This document shows, in pieces, positions 1 through 7,907 of a stretch of 41,050 nucleotides of DNA. The stretch is taken from NCBI GenBank assembly GCA_030838245.1, contig JAUTXB010000274.1, positions 1-41,050 of the forward strand, read 5' to 3'. Numbering within the stretch: the first letter of the stretch is position 1; every line of letters starts with the position of its first letter. The notes beneath the pieces are model-generated. The model searched no databases, had not been told where the DNA came from, and saw nothing but the letters and a program-made list of their open reading frames with translations. Origin of the DNA: Acidimicrobiaceae bacterium. Its GTDB lineage: Bacteria; Actinomycetota; Acidimicrobiia; Acidimicrobiales; RAAP-2. Made by a program: the position numbers and the translations under genes.

Positions 1-2
1 AC

Positions 3-404
3 CTGGCCGGCGACGTCTCGTGGGCAGAGCGGGTCGAGGCGGGCATCGGCGAGTTCTTGCAGATTCTCGTGGAGAACCAACCCTTTGCCCGCTTCTTCGC
101 CATCGAAGCGGTGAAGGTGGGGCCGAACGCCATGAAGCGTGTGGATGAGGACTTCGAGCGGTCCTTCGCCATGTTCTCCGGGGCCACGCCGGCGGCCGGC
201 CTGGCCATGCAGGTCTCCGACCTCGTGCCGTTGGTGATCGGGGGCATCTACGCCCGGGTCTACACGTACATCCGAGCCAATCATTTCGACCGTCTCCCCG
301 ACCTCCGTCCGGTCCTGGTCGAGTTCGCCCTGGCCTCATTCAGCGGAACCCGACCATCGCGCCCGAGCGGTGGTCCCCGACAGCGTGGGCAGCAACCCTC
401 GTAG
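3..404 (+). CDS. TetR-family regulator, C-terminal part (cut by window edge)
   Basis: The open frame enters from the left edge and ends at a TAG. About 133 residues are visible and no helix-turn-helix is present, so the DNA-binding half lies outside the window. The visible part is helical, with a run such as ENQPFARFFAIEAVKVGP and a dimerisation-type helix around SDLVPLVIGGIYARVYTYI, as in the ligand-binding domains of TetR regulators. It converges on the FUSC-like gene with an 10-nt gap. Its target cannot be told from here. The family call rests on the style of the C-terminal domain only, so confidence is moderate. Confidence 0.55.
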   Translation: MAGDVSWAERVEAGIGEFLQILVENQPFARFFAIEAVKVGPNAMKRVDEDFERSFAMFSGATPAAGLAMQVSDLVPLVIGGIYARVYTYIRANHFDRLPDLRPVLVEFALASFSGTRPSRPSGGPRQRGQQPS

Positions 405-414
405 CGGGACCTAG

Positions 415-1419
415 CTATGTGTTCGTCACCCGGTCATAGACCAGCCCGCTGACGACGGCAACAGCCACGCCAATGAAGGTAAGCAACACCCGGATGAGGG
501 CAATCCCCCAATCGGCAGGGTGGCCTATCGAACTGAGCTGGAGGGCGATCAGCGTCAGGAAGAACGTGTACACGGCGTAGCGGCGGGGCCCGACGAACTG
601 CATGGCGGTCACGGCCACCACCACCACGGCCACGGCGGTCACCGCCGTCGGGGCCGCGGCCAGCAAGACGGCGGCGAGGAGTGCCCCGGCGGCCGTGCCG
701 GCGGCGCGCTGCCAGCTCCGGGTGATCGTCGTCGCCTCGTCCGGCCGGAGGACACGCAGCACCGTCGTGGCCGTCCAGGCACCGTGAGACACCTGGACGG
801 CGCCGGTGAGGGCCGCGACCAGTGCCGTCGGGATGGCCAACAGAAGGGCGAAGCCGCGTCCTGCGGGCCACGCCGCCCACACCGTGGCGATGCCCACGTC
901 CTTGATGCCTCGACCGGGCGACCGCCAAGGCGGATGGCGGACCGCCTCGGTACCGGTGATCCACGCGGCGCCGGCCAACGTGAGCAGCCCCTGTCTGAGC
1001 GCACCGGTCGGGGTGGCACCGCCGCCGATGGCCGATAACAGCATGCACAGCGCCGACATGGCGACGGGGACCCGCAACGCGCCGCCGGCCACGTCGGTGA
1101 CGGCCTGGAAGGCCGCCCACGGGACGACCATCACCACCAACAACCACAGATGGCGCCCGGCCAGCGCTCCCATCCCGCCGGCCAGCCCGAGGAGGATGGC
1201 TGTCGCCACACCGATCGGCAACCCGACCGGACGCTTGTCGGTGATGTGGCTGGCCGTCCACAGGTAGGCGCCCAAGGCGCCGATGCCCCCTGCCACCGCA
1301 TGGCCGGTCCCGAAGCCCAGCGCCAGCGGTGCGGCGACGAGGCCGGCGGTGAGGATGTTCGAACCGACCCGGTCCCAGGGGATGTCCCTCATCTCGAAAC
1401 GATCCCGCACCCCGGCCAT
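415..1419 (-). CDS. FUSC-like integral membrane protein
   Basis: A 334-residue protein made almost entirely of Ala/Val/Leu/Gly-rich membrane segments arranged as two halves, with a soluble loop between. In the second half, around residues 205-250, the pattern HGAWTATTVLRVLRP followed by R...AAGTAAGALLAA matches the FUSC/aromatic-acid-exporter hallmark, in which a W-x-x-x-T helix is followed by R-x-x-G-T-x-x-G. Proteins of this group are proposed efflux or envelope proteins; the substrate is unknown. ATG 1419 and an internal ATG at 1392 (MRDIPWDR) are both possible starts and neither has a clear ribosome-binding site. It is divergent from the MarR-ABC operon, so it may share the operator at 1497-1509. 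Confidence 0.7.
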   Translation of the reverse strand: MAGVRDRFEMRDIPWDRVGSNILTAGLVAAPLALGFGTGHAVAGGIGALGAYLWTASHITDKRPVGLPIGVATAILLGLAGGMGALAGRHLWLLVVMVVPWAAFQAVTDVAGGALRVPVAMSALCMLLSAIGGGATPTGALRQGLLTLAGAAWITGTEAVRHPPWRSPGRGIKDVGIATVWAAWPAGRGFALLLAIPTALVAALTGAVQVSHGAWTATTVLRVLRPDEATTITRSWQRAAGTAAGALLAAVLLAAAPTAVTAVAVVVVAVTAMQFVGPRRYAVYTFFLTLIALQLSSIGHPADWGIALIRVLLTFIGVAVAVVSGLVYDRVTNT

Positions 1420-1496
1420 CGCCGAACGTTACGTCTCGTGGGCGACGATGTCCGCAGAAGGTGACGGGCAGGTGACCGAAGCCGCCAGGTACTTCG

Positions 1497-1509
1497 ATAG
1501 TCTAACTAT
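1497..1509. promoter_or_regulatory. Palindromic operator overlapping a probable leaderless promoter of the MarR-ABC operon
   Basis: ATAGT-CTA-ACTAT is a perfect 5-bp inverted repeat with a 3-bp spacer that abuts the ATG of the MarR gene at 1510. TAGTCT (1498-1503) fits a TANNNT minus-10 box and would place transcription start at or next to the ATG, giving a leaderless mRNA. No Shine-Dalgarno precedes the ATG, which agrees. MarR proteins commonly repress their own operon by binding short palindromes over the minus-10, so autoregulation is the natural inference. Confidence 0.55.
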
Positions 1510-1968
1510 ATGAGGGATGCACCAAAGGGGGTCGGGCGCGACCGAACACCGGGCCGGACCGCGGCCTGGATGGCGAAGCAGGTCGAGATCGGCCTCGGCT
1601 CCGTCGACCTCTCATTGTCCCAGTACCGCGTCCTCGGCCTGCTCGACGAGAGCTCGGCCGTCCAGTCCCACCTGGCCGAACGGCTGGCCGTCCGGCCGCC
1701 CAGCGTCACTGCCATCATCGACGGCCTGGTGGCCCGAGGCCTGGTGGAGCGGCGCAACGTGGCCTCGGACCGGCGCCAGGTCGATCACGTGCTCACCGCC
1801 GACGGGCGCCACGTCCTCGACGCGGCCGACGCCGCCACCTCGGCCCGCCTGCGCGAGATCGCCGGGTGCCTCGAAGATCCCTGCGACACCGAGCGAGCGC
1901 TCGATGGGCTGCTGGCGTGGCGGCAGGCCTTCGTCGCCTACCGACTGACCCGGAAGGCGACCCGGTGA
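1510..1968 (+). CDS. MarR-family transcriptional regulator
   Basis: A 152-residue protein of typical MarR length. The winged helix-turn-helix spans about residues 35-105: SQYRVLGLLDES, then SHLAERLAVRPPSVTAIIDGL as the recognition region, then LVERRNVASDRRQ, whose D-x-R-R forms the wing, followed by VDHVLTADGRHVL. MarR proteins are dimeric repressors released by small ligands or oxidants. Its stop overlaps the GTG of the next gene (GTGA), so it is co-translated with the two ABC half-transporters. This arrangement is typical of regulators of multidrug exporters. No Cys suited to a redox switch is obvious before residue 100. Confidence 0.88.
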   Translation: MRDAPKGVGRDRTPGRTAAWMAKQVEIGLGSVDLSLSQYRVLGLLDESSAVQSHLAERLAVRPPSVTAIIDGLVARGLVERRNVASDRRQVDHVLTADGRHVLDAADAATSARLREIAGCLEDPCDTERALDGLLAWRQAFVAYRLTRKATR

Positions 1969-3935
1969 GGCTGCCCACCCGCCACCGATCGGCCACCGAC
2001 GAGGAGGGCACCAGGTTCGTCCCGGTCACCGAGGAGGCCCACTACGAGGCGCCGCGAGCGACCATCGACCCCGACCGGTCCAAGACCTGGCTCCGCCGGG
2101 CCCTCCCGGTCATGCGTGCCCACAAGGTCATCTTCATCACTTCGATGGTCCTGACGTTCGTCGGCCTCGTCCTCCAGGTCCAGATCCCCAACCTGTTGAA
2201 CCACGCCATCACCAACTCCATCCAGCACCACACCGTGCCGGTGAGCTACTACGTGTGGTGGATCGTGGGACTCGGTGTGGCCGGAGGGATCGCCGGCTAT
2301 ATCTCCCGGCTCTTCTTGTTCGAGACGGCGTACAACTTCGAGTACGACCTGCGGAACATCATCTACGAGCACCTGACCAAGATGTCCTTCGCCTTCTACG
2401 ACCGCGTCCAGTCCGGCCAGCTCATCTCCCGAGCCAACTCGGACATCCGTTCGGTCCAGATGTACATGACGTTTGCCCCGCTCATCCTGGTCCAGTGCTC
2501 CATCGCCATCGTGGCCTTCGGGTTCATGCTCTCGATCAATGTCCCGTTGGCCTTCGTCGCCATGGCCACCATGCCCTTCGTGTACTTCGTCGGCGTCAGG
2601 ATGCGCCGGTCCATGTTCCCCGTGTCGTGGATCATCCAGGCCCGCCTGGCCGAGGTGGCCACCGTGGTCGACGAGAACGTCAATGGGGTCCGGGTGGTCA
2701 AGTCGTTCGCGGCCGAGCAGCAACAGCTCCGGAACCTCTCCCGGGCCACCGACCGAGTCCAGTGGGGCTACATCAAAGACGCCGATATCAGGGCCCGGTT
2801 CACGCCCGCCGTCCAGAACCTTCCCCAGGTCGGCCTGGCTCTGGTGCTGCTGTTCGGCGGGTACATGGTCATCCACGGCCACCTCGGCGTAGGTGCCATT
2901 CTCGCCTTCAACTCGTACCTTCTGATGCTGCAGGCCCCGTTCATGATGCTCGGCATGCTCATCATGATGGGACAGCGAGCGGCCGCCTCGGCCGACAGGA
3001 TCTACGAGATCCTCGACGAACAACCGACGATCACCGACAAGCCCGATGCCACCGACCTCACCGAGTGCCGAGGTGATGTGCGCTTCTCCGACGTGCGGTT
3101 CTCCTACGACGGCGACGACGCCAATCTTGTCCTCTCTGACTTCAACCTCCATCTGGCGCCGGGCGAGACGGTCGCTCTGGTCGGACGGACCGGTGCCGGC
3201 AAGTCAACGGTGTCCCGGCTGCTGACCCGCTTCTACGACGTGAACAGCGGGTCGGTGCGGGTCGACGACCACGACATCCGCGACCTGACCATGGACAGCT
3301 TGCGGGCCAACATCGGCATCGTGCTGGACGAACCGTTCCTCTTCTCGGTGTCGGTGCGGGACAACATCGCCTATGGCAAGCCGGACGCCGCCTTCGCCGA
3401 CATCGAGGCCGCGGCCCGAGCGGCTGGGGCCCACGAGTTCATCAGCGAGCTGGAGCACGGGTACTACACCGTTGTCGGCGAGCGCGGCTACACGCTGTCG
3501 GGAGGCCAGCGGCAGCGCATCGCCATCGCCCGCACCCTGCTGGTCAACCCACCCATTCTCGTGCTCGACGACGCCACCAGCGCCATCGACGTCCAGGTCG
3601 AACTGGAGATCCACGCCGGACTTCGGGTGCTGATGGAGGGCCGGACGACGCTGATCATCGCCCACCGGCTCTCGACCATCTCGTTGGCCGACCGGGTCGT
3701 GCTCCTCGACCAACACCGGATCGTGGCCGACGGCACCCACGCCGAGCTGTTGGAGACCACGCCGCTCTACGGCGAGGTGCTGGCCCAGGCGGCCGAGCTC
3801 GAAATCCCCGACGACGAAGCGGAAGGCGTCACCGCCACCAACAGCACGACCCCGACGAACGGCAATGGCCATGGATTCGACGCCGGCCTTCCCGATCCCG
3901 TCGGGTCGTCCCGGAGCAACGGGAGGGACCGATGA
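1965..3935 (+). CDS. ABC exporter half-transporter, subunit with degenerate ATPase site
   Basis: A 656-residue half-transporter with six membrane helices (about residues 40-320) followed by a nucleotide-binding domain. I chose GTG 1965 because it overlaps the MarR stop (GTGA) and has GGAAGG seven bases upstream; a longer frame back to 1866 would overlap the MarR gene by 100 bases. Walker A is GRTGAGKST (about 407), the signature is canonical LSGGQ (about 510) and the H-loop is IIAHRLS. Two key positions are altered: the Q-loop reads VLDEPFLF instead of V-P-Q, and Walker B ends LVLDDATS, with Asp replacing the catalytic Glu. In heterodimeric exporters such as TM287/288 or LmrCD this marks the subunit that supplies the Walker motifs of the non-hydrolytic site. 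The C-terminal 45 residues are Thr/Asn/Gly-rich. The likely role is drug or lipid export together with the next gene product. Confidence 0.92.
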   Translation: MRLPTRHRSATDEEGTRFVPVTEEAHYEAPRATIDPDRSKTWLRRALPVMRAHKVIFITSMVLTFVGLVLQVQIPNLLNHAITNSIQHHTVPVSYYVWWIVGLGVAGGIAGYISRLFLFETAYNFEYDLRNIIYEHLTKMSFAFYDRVQSGQLISRANSDIRSVQMYMTFAPLILVQCSIAIVAFGFMLSINVPLAFVAMATMPFVYFVGVRMRRSMFPVSWIIQARLAEVATVVDENVNGVRVVKSFAAEQQQLRNLSRATDRVQWGYIKDADIRARFTPAVQNLPQVGLALVLLFGGYMVIHGHLGVGAILAFNSYLLMLQAPFMMLGMLIMMGQRAAASADRIYEILDEQPTITDKPDATDLTECRGDVRFSDVRFSYDGDDANLVLSDFNLHLAPGETVALVGRTGAGKSTVSRLLTRFYDVNSGSVRVDDHDIRDLTMDSLRANIGIVLDEPFLFSVSVRDNIAYGKPDAAFADIEAAARAAGAHEFISELEHGYYTVVGERGYTLSGGQRQRIAIARTLLVNPPILVLDDATSAIDVQVELEIHAGLRVLMEGRTTLIIAHRLSTISLADRVVLLDQHRIVADGTHAELLETTPLYGEVLAQAAELEIPDDEAEGVTATNSTTPTNGNGHGFDAGLPDPVGSSRSNGRDR

Positions 3936-5872
3936 CCTGGGGCATGGGCGGAGGGGCACCGGGAGGGTTCGGTCGTCCAGCCGCGCCCGGTCTGCCCTTT
4001 GCCGGCATCCCTTCTGAGCTTCAGGACGGAGTGGACACGCTCTTACAGTCAGAGCCGGAGCACCCCGAGCCCGACCTCACCTTCAGCCAGAACGGGACGG
4101 AGATGGAGGGTCGCAGGCTCACCCTCTGGCGCCTGCTCATGGAGTACCCGAGCATGTTGGCCCTGGCCGGGCTGCTCGTGGTGATCATCGCCGTCGTGTC
4201 GCAGGCGGGGCCCAAGCTGACCGAAATTGCCATCAACGCCAGCGTGGGCACCCACAAGAGCTTCGCCTTGGTGGCCATCATGGCCGGCGCCTACCTGGTG
4301 TCGATCGTTGCTACCGCCGTGTCCCAGCGCGCCCAAGTCCGGGTGACGGGGCGGATTGCCGCCTGGGTCATGAACGACCTGCGGATCACCGTCTTCACCC
4401 ACCTCCAGCGGCTCTCGCTCGGCTTCTTCACCGAGGAGAAGGCCGGCGTGATCATGAGCCGCATGACCAGCGACATCGAGAACCTGCAGCAATTGCTCCA
4501 AGACGGGCTCTCGCAGCTGGCCATCCAGGGACTCACCATGGTGGTCATCACCGTGGTCTTGTTCACCACCAACGTGAAGCTGGCCGCCATCACCGTGCTC
4601 TTGATCATCCCCTTGCTGGTGGTGGCCTCGATCTGGTTCAAGCGGGCGTCGGAACGTGGCTATGACCGGGTACGGGACGGCATCGCCAACGTGCTGGCCG
4701 ACCTGTCGGAGAGCCTGCACGGCGTGCGCATCGTCACCGCCCACAACCGCCAGCGCCAGAACGTGATCCATCACCGCAACGTGGTCGGTGCCTACCGGGC
4801 CGCAAACAACTACACCGCCCATGTGAACGCCCTCTACGGTCCGGGAACCCAGATGCTCGGCGTTCTCGGCCAGGGAGCTCTGCTGGCCATCGGTGGGGAG
4901 ATGGTCCTGCACCACACCCTCTCCCTCGGAGCCCTGTTTGCCTTCTTCTTGTACCTCAACCGGTTCTTCCAGCCCATCCAGCTGCTGGTGCAGCAGTACA
5001 ACACCTACCAGCAAGGGCAGTCCTCGGTGGCCAAGCTCCGTACCTTGCTCGAGACCAAGCCCACCGTGCTCGAGTCGCCCGATGCGGTGGAGCTACCCCC
5101 GATCGAGGGCGAGATCGTCTTCGACCATGTCTCGTTCGGCTATGACCCCGCCGTTCCCGTCATCGAGGACGTGGACATTCGCATCGCCCCAGGCGAGACC
5201 GTGGCCTTCGTGGGCCCGACCGGCGCGGGCAAGTCCACCCTGGCCAAGCTGGTGACCCGCTTCTACGACCCCACCTCGGGTCGGGTCCTCATCGACGGGC
5301 ACGATCTCCGGGACGTGACCATGCTGTCGTTGCGGCGCCAGCTCGGGGTCGTTCCCCAAGAGCCGTTCCTCTTCGCCGGGACCATCGGGGAGAACATCGC
5401 CTTCGCCCGACCCGACGCGTCGGACACGGAGATCCACGAAGCGATACAGCGGGTCGGCCTGGCCGAAGTGATCGAGCGTACGCCCAACGGGATCGATACC
5501 ATCGTCCACGAGCGGGGCCAGACCCTGTCCTCGGGAGAACGGCAGCTCATCGCCCTGGGTCGCGCCTTCCTTACCCGCCCCCGAGTGCTGGTTCTCGACG
5601 AAGCCACCTCGAACCTCGACCTACAGTCCGAAACGATGATCGAGGCAGCGCTCGACGTGCTGCTCGAGAACCGCACCGCCATTCTGATCGCCCACCGACT
5701 GTCGACGGCCATGCGGGCCGACCGCATCGTGGTCGTCGACCTGGGCCGGGTCATCGAAGTCGGTTCCCACGCCGAGCTCATCGCCCACGGGGGTCGTTAT
5801 GCCGAGATGTACGCCACTTGGATCAGCCAAGTAGACGTGAACGCAGAGCCATCAGGCACCCATCCGGCCTGA
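3932..5872 (+). CDS. ABC exporter half-transporter, catalytic partner subunit
   Basis: A 646-residue half-transporter whose ATG overlaps the stop of the previous gene (ATGA). After a Gly/Pro-rich N-terminus of about 65 residues come six membrane helices and a nucleotide-binding domain with Walker A GPTGAGKST (about 428), Q-loop VPQEPFLF, signature LSSGERQ (about 532, not LSGGQ), Walker B LVLDEATSNLD with the catalytic Glu, and H-loop IAHRLS. It is the mirror image of its partner: normal Walker B and Q-loop but a non-canonical signature. Paired with the upstream protein this gives one complete ATPase site (this Walker A/B with the partner's LSGGQ) and one degenerate site, as in known heterodimeric exporters. 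It converges with the DoxX gene across a 22-nt gap that shows no clear terminator. Confidence 0.93.
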   Translation: MTWGMGGGAPGGFGRPAAPGLPFAGIPSELQDGVDTLLQSEPEHPEPDLTFSQNGTEMEGRRLTLWRLLMEYPSMLALAGLLVVIIAVVSQAGPKLTEIAINASVGTHKSFALVAIMAGAYLVSIVATAVSQRAQVRVTGRIAAWVMNDLRITVFTHLQRLSLGFFTEEKAGVIMSRMTSDIENLQQLLQDGLSQLAIQGLTMVVITVVLFTTNVKLAAITVLLIIPLLVVASIWFKRASERGYDRVRDGIANVLADLSESLHGVRIVTAHNRQRQNVIHHRNVVGAYRAANNYTAHVNALYGPGTQMLGVLGQGALLAIGGEMVLHHTLSLGALFAFFLYLNRFFQPIQLLVQQYNTYQQGQSSVAKLRTLLETKPTVLESPDAVELPPIEGEIVFDHVSFGYDPAVPVIEDVDIRIAPGETVAFVGPTGAGKSTLAKLVTRFYDPTSGRVLIDGHDLRDVTMLSLRRQLGVVPQEPFLFAGTIGENIAFARPDASDTEIHEAIQRVGLAEVIERTPNGIDTIVHERGQTLSSGERQLIALGRAFLTRPRVLVLDEATSNLDLQSETMIEAALDVLLENRTAILIAHRLSTAMRADRIVVVDLGRVIEVGSHAELIAHGGRYAEMYATWISQVDVNAEPSGTHPA

Positions 5873-5894
5873 GCAGTCTCTGACCTCGTCCGAT

Positions 5895-6341
5895 TCATCC
5901 TTCCCGGTTTTTCCGCTTTCGCCGGGTTCGGCGCCGGTCGGCAACAACGAGGGAAAGTCCGGCACCCAACATCCAGACGTCCTTGGCCAGTGGGATGCCT
6001 TGCTCGGTGGGACGAAGACTGCCGTCTTGGCGCATCCCCGGTGTACGGAGATAGAGGCCGAGCAAGCCGCCGGCGAACGCAGCCAGACCAGCACCGGCAA
6101 GCCGAGAGGGCACGATGGGCAACAACAGGGCGGTACCGAGGCCGACCTCGCTGACGGCGAGCGCCTTGACGAATTGTTCGGGGGGGATGGTGCCCAAGAA
6201 GGGATAGGTACCAGTGGCGAAGCCGTGGATCCCGGCAGCTCGCTCGCTGTCAGCTGAGAGCTTCTCCAGCCCCGAGTTCAAGATGAAGCCTCCGGTGGCG
6301 ATACGGACCGGAAGGTCCTGCAACGCAGAGAACAGGGTCAT
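5895..6341 (-). CDS. DoxX-family membrane protein
   Basis: A 148-residue, four-helix membrane protein. The N-terminal RIATGGFILNSGLEKL and the following helices rich in Ala/Leu/Gly match the DoxX-like group; the C-terminus is very basic (RRRTRRKRKNREG). A strong AAAGGAGG lies upstream of ATG 6341 at positions 6352-6359, with slightly long spacing of about ten bases. DoxX proteins are linked in some bacteria to thiol-redox or quinone-related membrane complexes, but the function here is not determined. It is transcribed alone, divergent from the lipoprotein gene at 6515. Confidence 0.7.
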   Translation of the reverse strand: MTLFSALQDLPVRIATGGFILNSGLEKLSADSERAAGIHGFATGTYPFLGTIPPEQFVKALAVSEVGLGTALLLPIVPSRLAGAGLAAFAGGLLGLYLRTPGMRQDGSLRPTEQGIPLAKDVWMLGAGLSLVVADRRRTRRKRKNREG

Positions 6342-6514
6342 GTGGGATCGCTCCTCCTTTCAATGGCTGCTGTGCCGTATACCCACTGTGGCATTCGGGC
6401 AACCCGAGCCGCCAGAGCGCATGGCGCCAGAGCAGACGCGCCGCTCGTCCCTGGCTCTCAGGGTCAACCAGGGGAAGTCAGCAAATCGGGGGGCACGCGG
6501 CTAGAACTGGGAAG

Positions 6515-7279
6515 GTGCGGTGCTCGCGGGTTTTGCTTACCGGGCTCGTCACCGTTGTGATCGTTGGTCTGAGTGGCTGCGTCGATACTTCACGGAGCAC
6601 TTCGACCAAGAAGAGCTCGGTGTCGACGACGACGATGCCACCGGCCACGATATCGACGCCGCCGACCGCTGTGTCCCCGACGACATCGGCCACGCCTTTT
6701 GCCATGGAAACCTGCGGCGGCATCATCACCGACCAGAACCTCCGGCCGACAGTTACCCTCCGAGACTTCCTCCTCACGTCCAAAGACGTTCCGGCCGGGT
6801 ACACGACGAAAGGTGCGCAGACGACGGGTTCTGCCCAAGCTTCGTTCGTTGCGTCGGTGCCGAGCACGGTGCCGGTGTGGTACATCCACTACGACATGAG
6901 TTCGGATGCCGCACAGGCAATCGCACGGACGCTGCCGTTTTACTCGATCTCAGAAACAATCGGCGAAGTGGATTCGCCCCAGGTAGCAGCCCAACAGGTG
7001 ACTCGCATCATGGACGCAGCCGAACAGCAACAGTGCAATCCAGATGGAGGCCCGGTGGCCATCACCGGTTCGGTCCCCGATCTCACAGCGATCGAGGGCT
7101 TCGGCGGGAGTCGCGCTGGATCGTTGGCCAATGCCACGGTGGTGGTGGCCAAGGGTCCGTACGTGCTCAATTTGATGTGGTCGAGCCAATCACTCTCCGA
7201 GACCGCTGTCTTGACCCAACCGACGGCCGCCGAGATCGCCTCGATCGTGAACACCGCACTCGCTCTGGTCCCGGGCTGA
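6515..7279 (+). CDS. Secreted lipoprotein of unknown function
   Basis: A 254-residue protein with a short signal peptide ending in a lipobox: hydrophobic VLLTGLVTVVIVGLSGC, with the Cys at about residue 22 as the lipidation site. A Ser/Thr/Pro-rich linker of about 40 residues follows, then a globular domain of about 190 residues that I do not recognise. The mature domain has few charged residues and resembles the style of actinobacterial sensor-like or PknH-type lipoproteins, but I see no diagnostic motif. GTG 6515 has GGGAAG touching it, which is too close to work well; TTG 6533 is a plausible alternative start that also keeps the lipobox. The frame at 6520 overlapping it is a shadow. Confidence 0.7.
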   Translation: MRCSRVLLTGLVTVVIVGLSGCVDTSRSTSTKKSSVSTTTMPPATISTPPTAVSPTTSATPFAMETCGGIITDQNLRPTVTLRDFLLTSKDVPAGYTTKGAQTTGSAQASFVASVPSTVPVWYIHYDMSSDAAQAIARTLPFYSISETIGEVDSPQVAAQQVTRIMDAAEQQQCNPDGGPVAITGSVPDLTAIEGFGGSRAGSLANATVVVAKGPYVLNLMWSSQSLSETAVLTQPTAAEIASIVNTALALVPG

Positions 7280-7294
7280 GCCAAGGGATCGGAA

Positions 7295-7371
7295 TGGCGC
7301 CCCCGGCAGGAGTCGAACCCGCAACCTAGTGGGTAGAAACCACTTGCTCTATCCAATTGAGCTACAGGGGC
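7295..7371 (-). tRNA. tRNA-Arg (anticodon UCU)
   Basis: On the minus strand the sequence folds as a full cloverleaf. The acceptor GCCCCTG pairs with CGGGGGC, the D-arm is GCTC...GAGC, the anticodon stem AGTGG/CCACT encloses loop TTTCTAC (anticodon TCT), and the T-arm has GGTTCGACTCC around the TTCGA loop. The CCA end is encoded (7295-7297 on the plus strand). Confidence 0.95.
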
Positions 7372-7433
7372 CAGGACCGGAAGATTACTCCGACGATCCT
7401 GGCCCTCGACGTGTGCCACACTGGTTGCTCCTT

Positions 7434-7508
7434 GGTGGCCGTAGCTCAGTTGGTTAGAGCGCCAGGTTGTGGCCCTGGAGGTCGGGGGTTCAAGTCCCCT
7501 CGGTCACC
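7434..7508 (+). tRNA. tRNA-His (anticodon GUG)
   Basis: A full cloverleaf. Anticodon stem CCAGG/CCTGG encloses loop TTGTGGC, giving GTG. The extra G-1 (position 7434) can pair with C73 (7508), the identity element of histidine tRNA. The T-arm is CGGGGGTTCAAGTCCCC. CCA is not encoded. It lies 62 bases from the divergent tRNA-Arg. Confidence 0.95.
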
Positions 7509-7573
7509 CTCGTTCCTTGGCGTTCGCGGGCCAATGCGCCCGCGCCCGCCAGGGGATCTTCTACAGTAACTGC

Positions 7574-7648
7574 GCGCCTCTAGCTCAATGGCAGAGCAAT
7601 GGACTCTTAATCCACAGGTTCCGGGTTCGAATCCCGGGGGGCGCACCA
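7574..7648 (+). tRNA. tRNA-Lys (anticodon CUU)
   Basis: A full cloverleaf. The acceptor GCGCCTC pairs with GGGGCGC, the anticodon loop is CTCTTAA (anticodon CTT), and the T-arm is CCGGGTTCGAATCCCGG. The CCA end is encoded at 7646-7648. It is probably cotranscribed with tRNA-His 65 bases upstream. Confidence 0.95.
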
Positions 7649-7907
7649 CACCACGCTCCACGAGACATCGCATGCGACAGGGGCGCCCACGGCGACGGAC
7701 CTTCCCGATCGAGGCTCTCATCGAGCGCCTAACGACCACTGGTAGGGCCGGCGCTCGGTGAAAGGCGTGGTTATCACCGTCGAGCGTGTCGCCGAACTTG
7801 ACCCTAACCTTGAGGTCTCCGAGCAGAAGTTCGAGCAGCCACCGGATTCGGATTCGGCCCGTGCGCCAGGGTGCACACGCGCCGGTCTCTTACCGAACGG
7901 AGGACAT

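Noticed and set aside
1938..3152. 404-codon minus-strand frame antisense to the first ABC gene
   Set aside because: It is rich in His, Asp, Gly and Glu from reverse-reading GC-rich codons and shows no domain; the plus-strand ABC motifs are unambiguous.
4049..5014. 321-codon antisense frame over the second ABC gene
   Set aside because: Low-complexity His/Gly/Val/Asp composition typical of antisense GC-rich shadow frames.
7295..7648. tRNA cluster as a mobile-element attachment site
   Set aside because: No integrase, no repeated tRNA 3' end and no change in composition are seen nearby.
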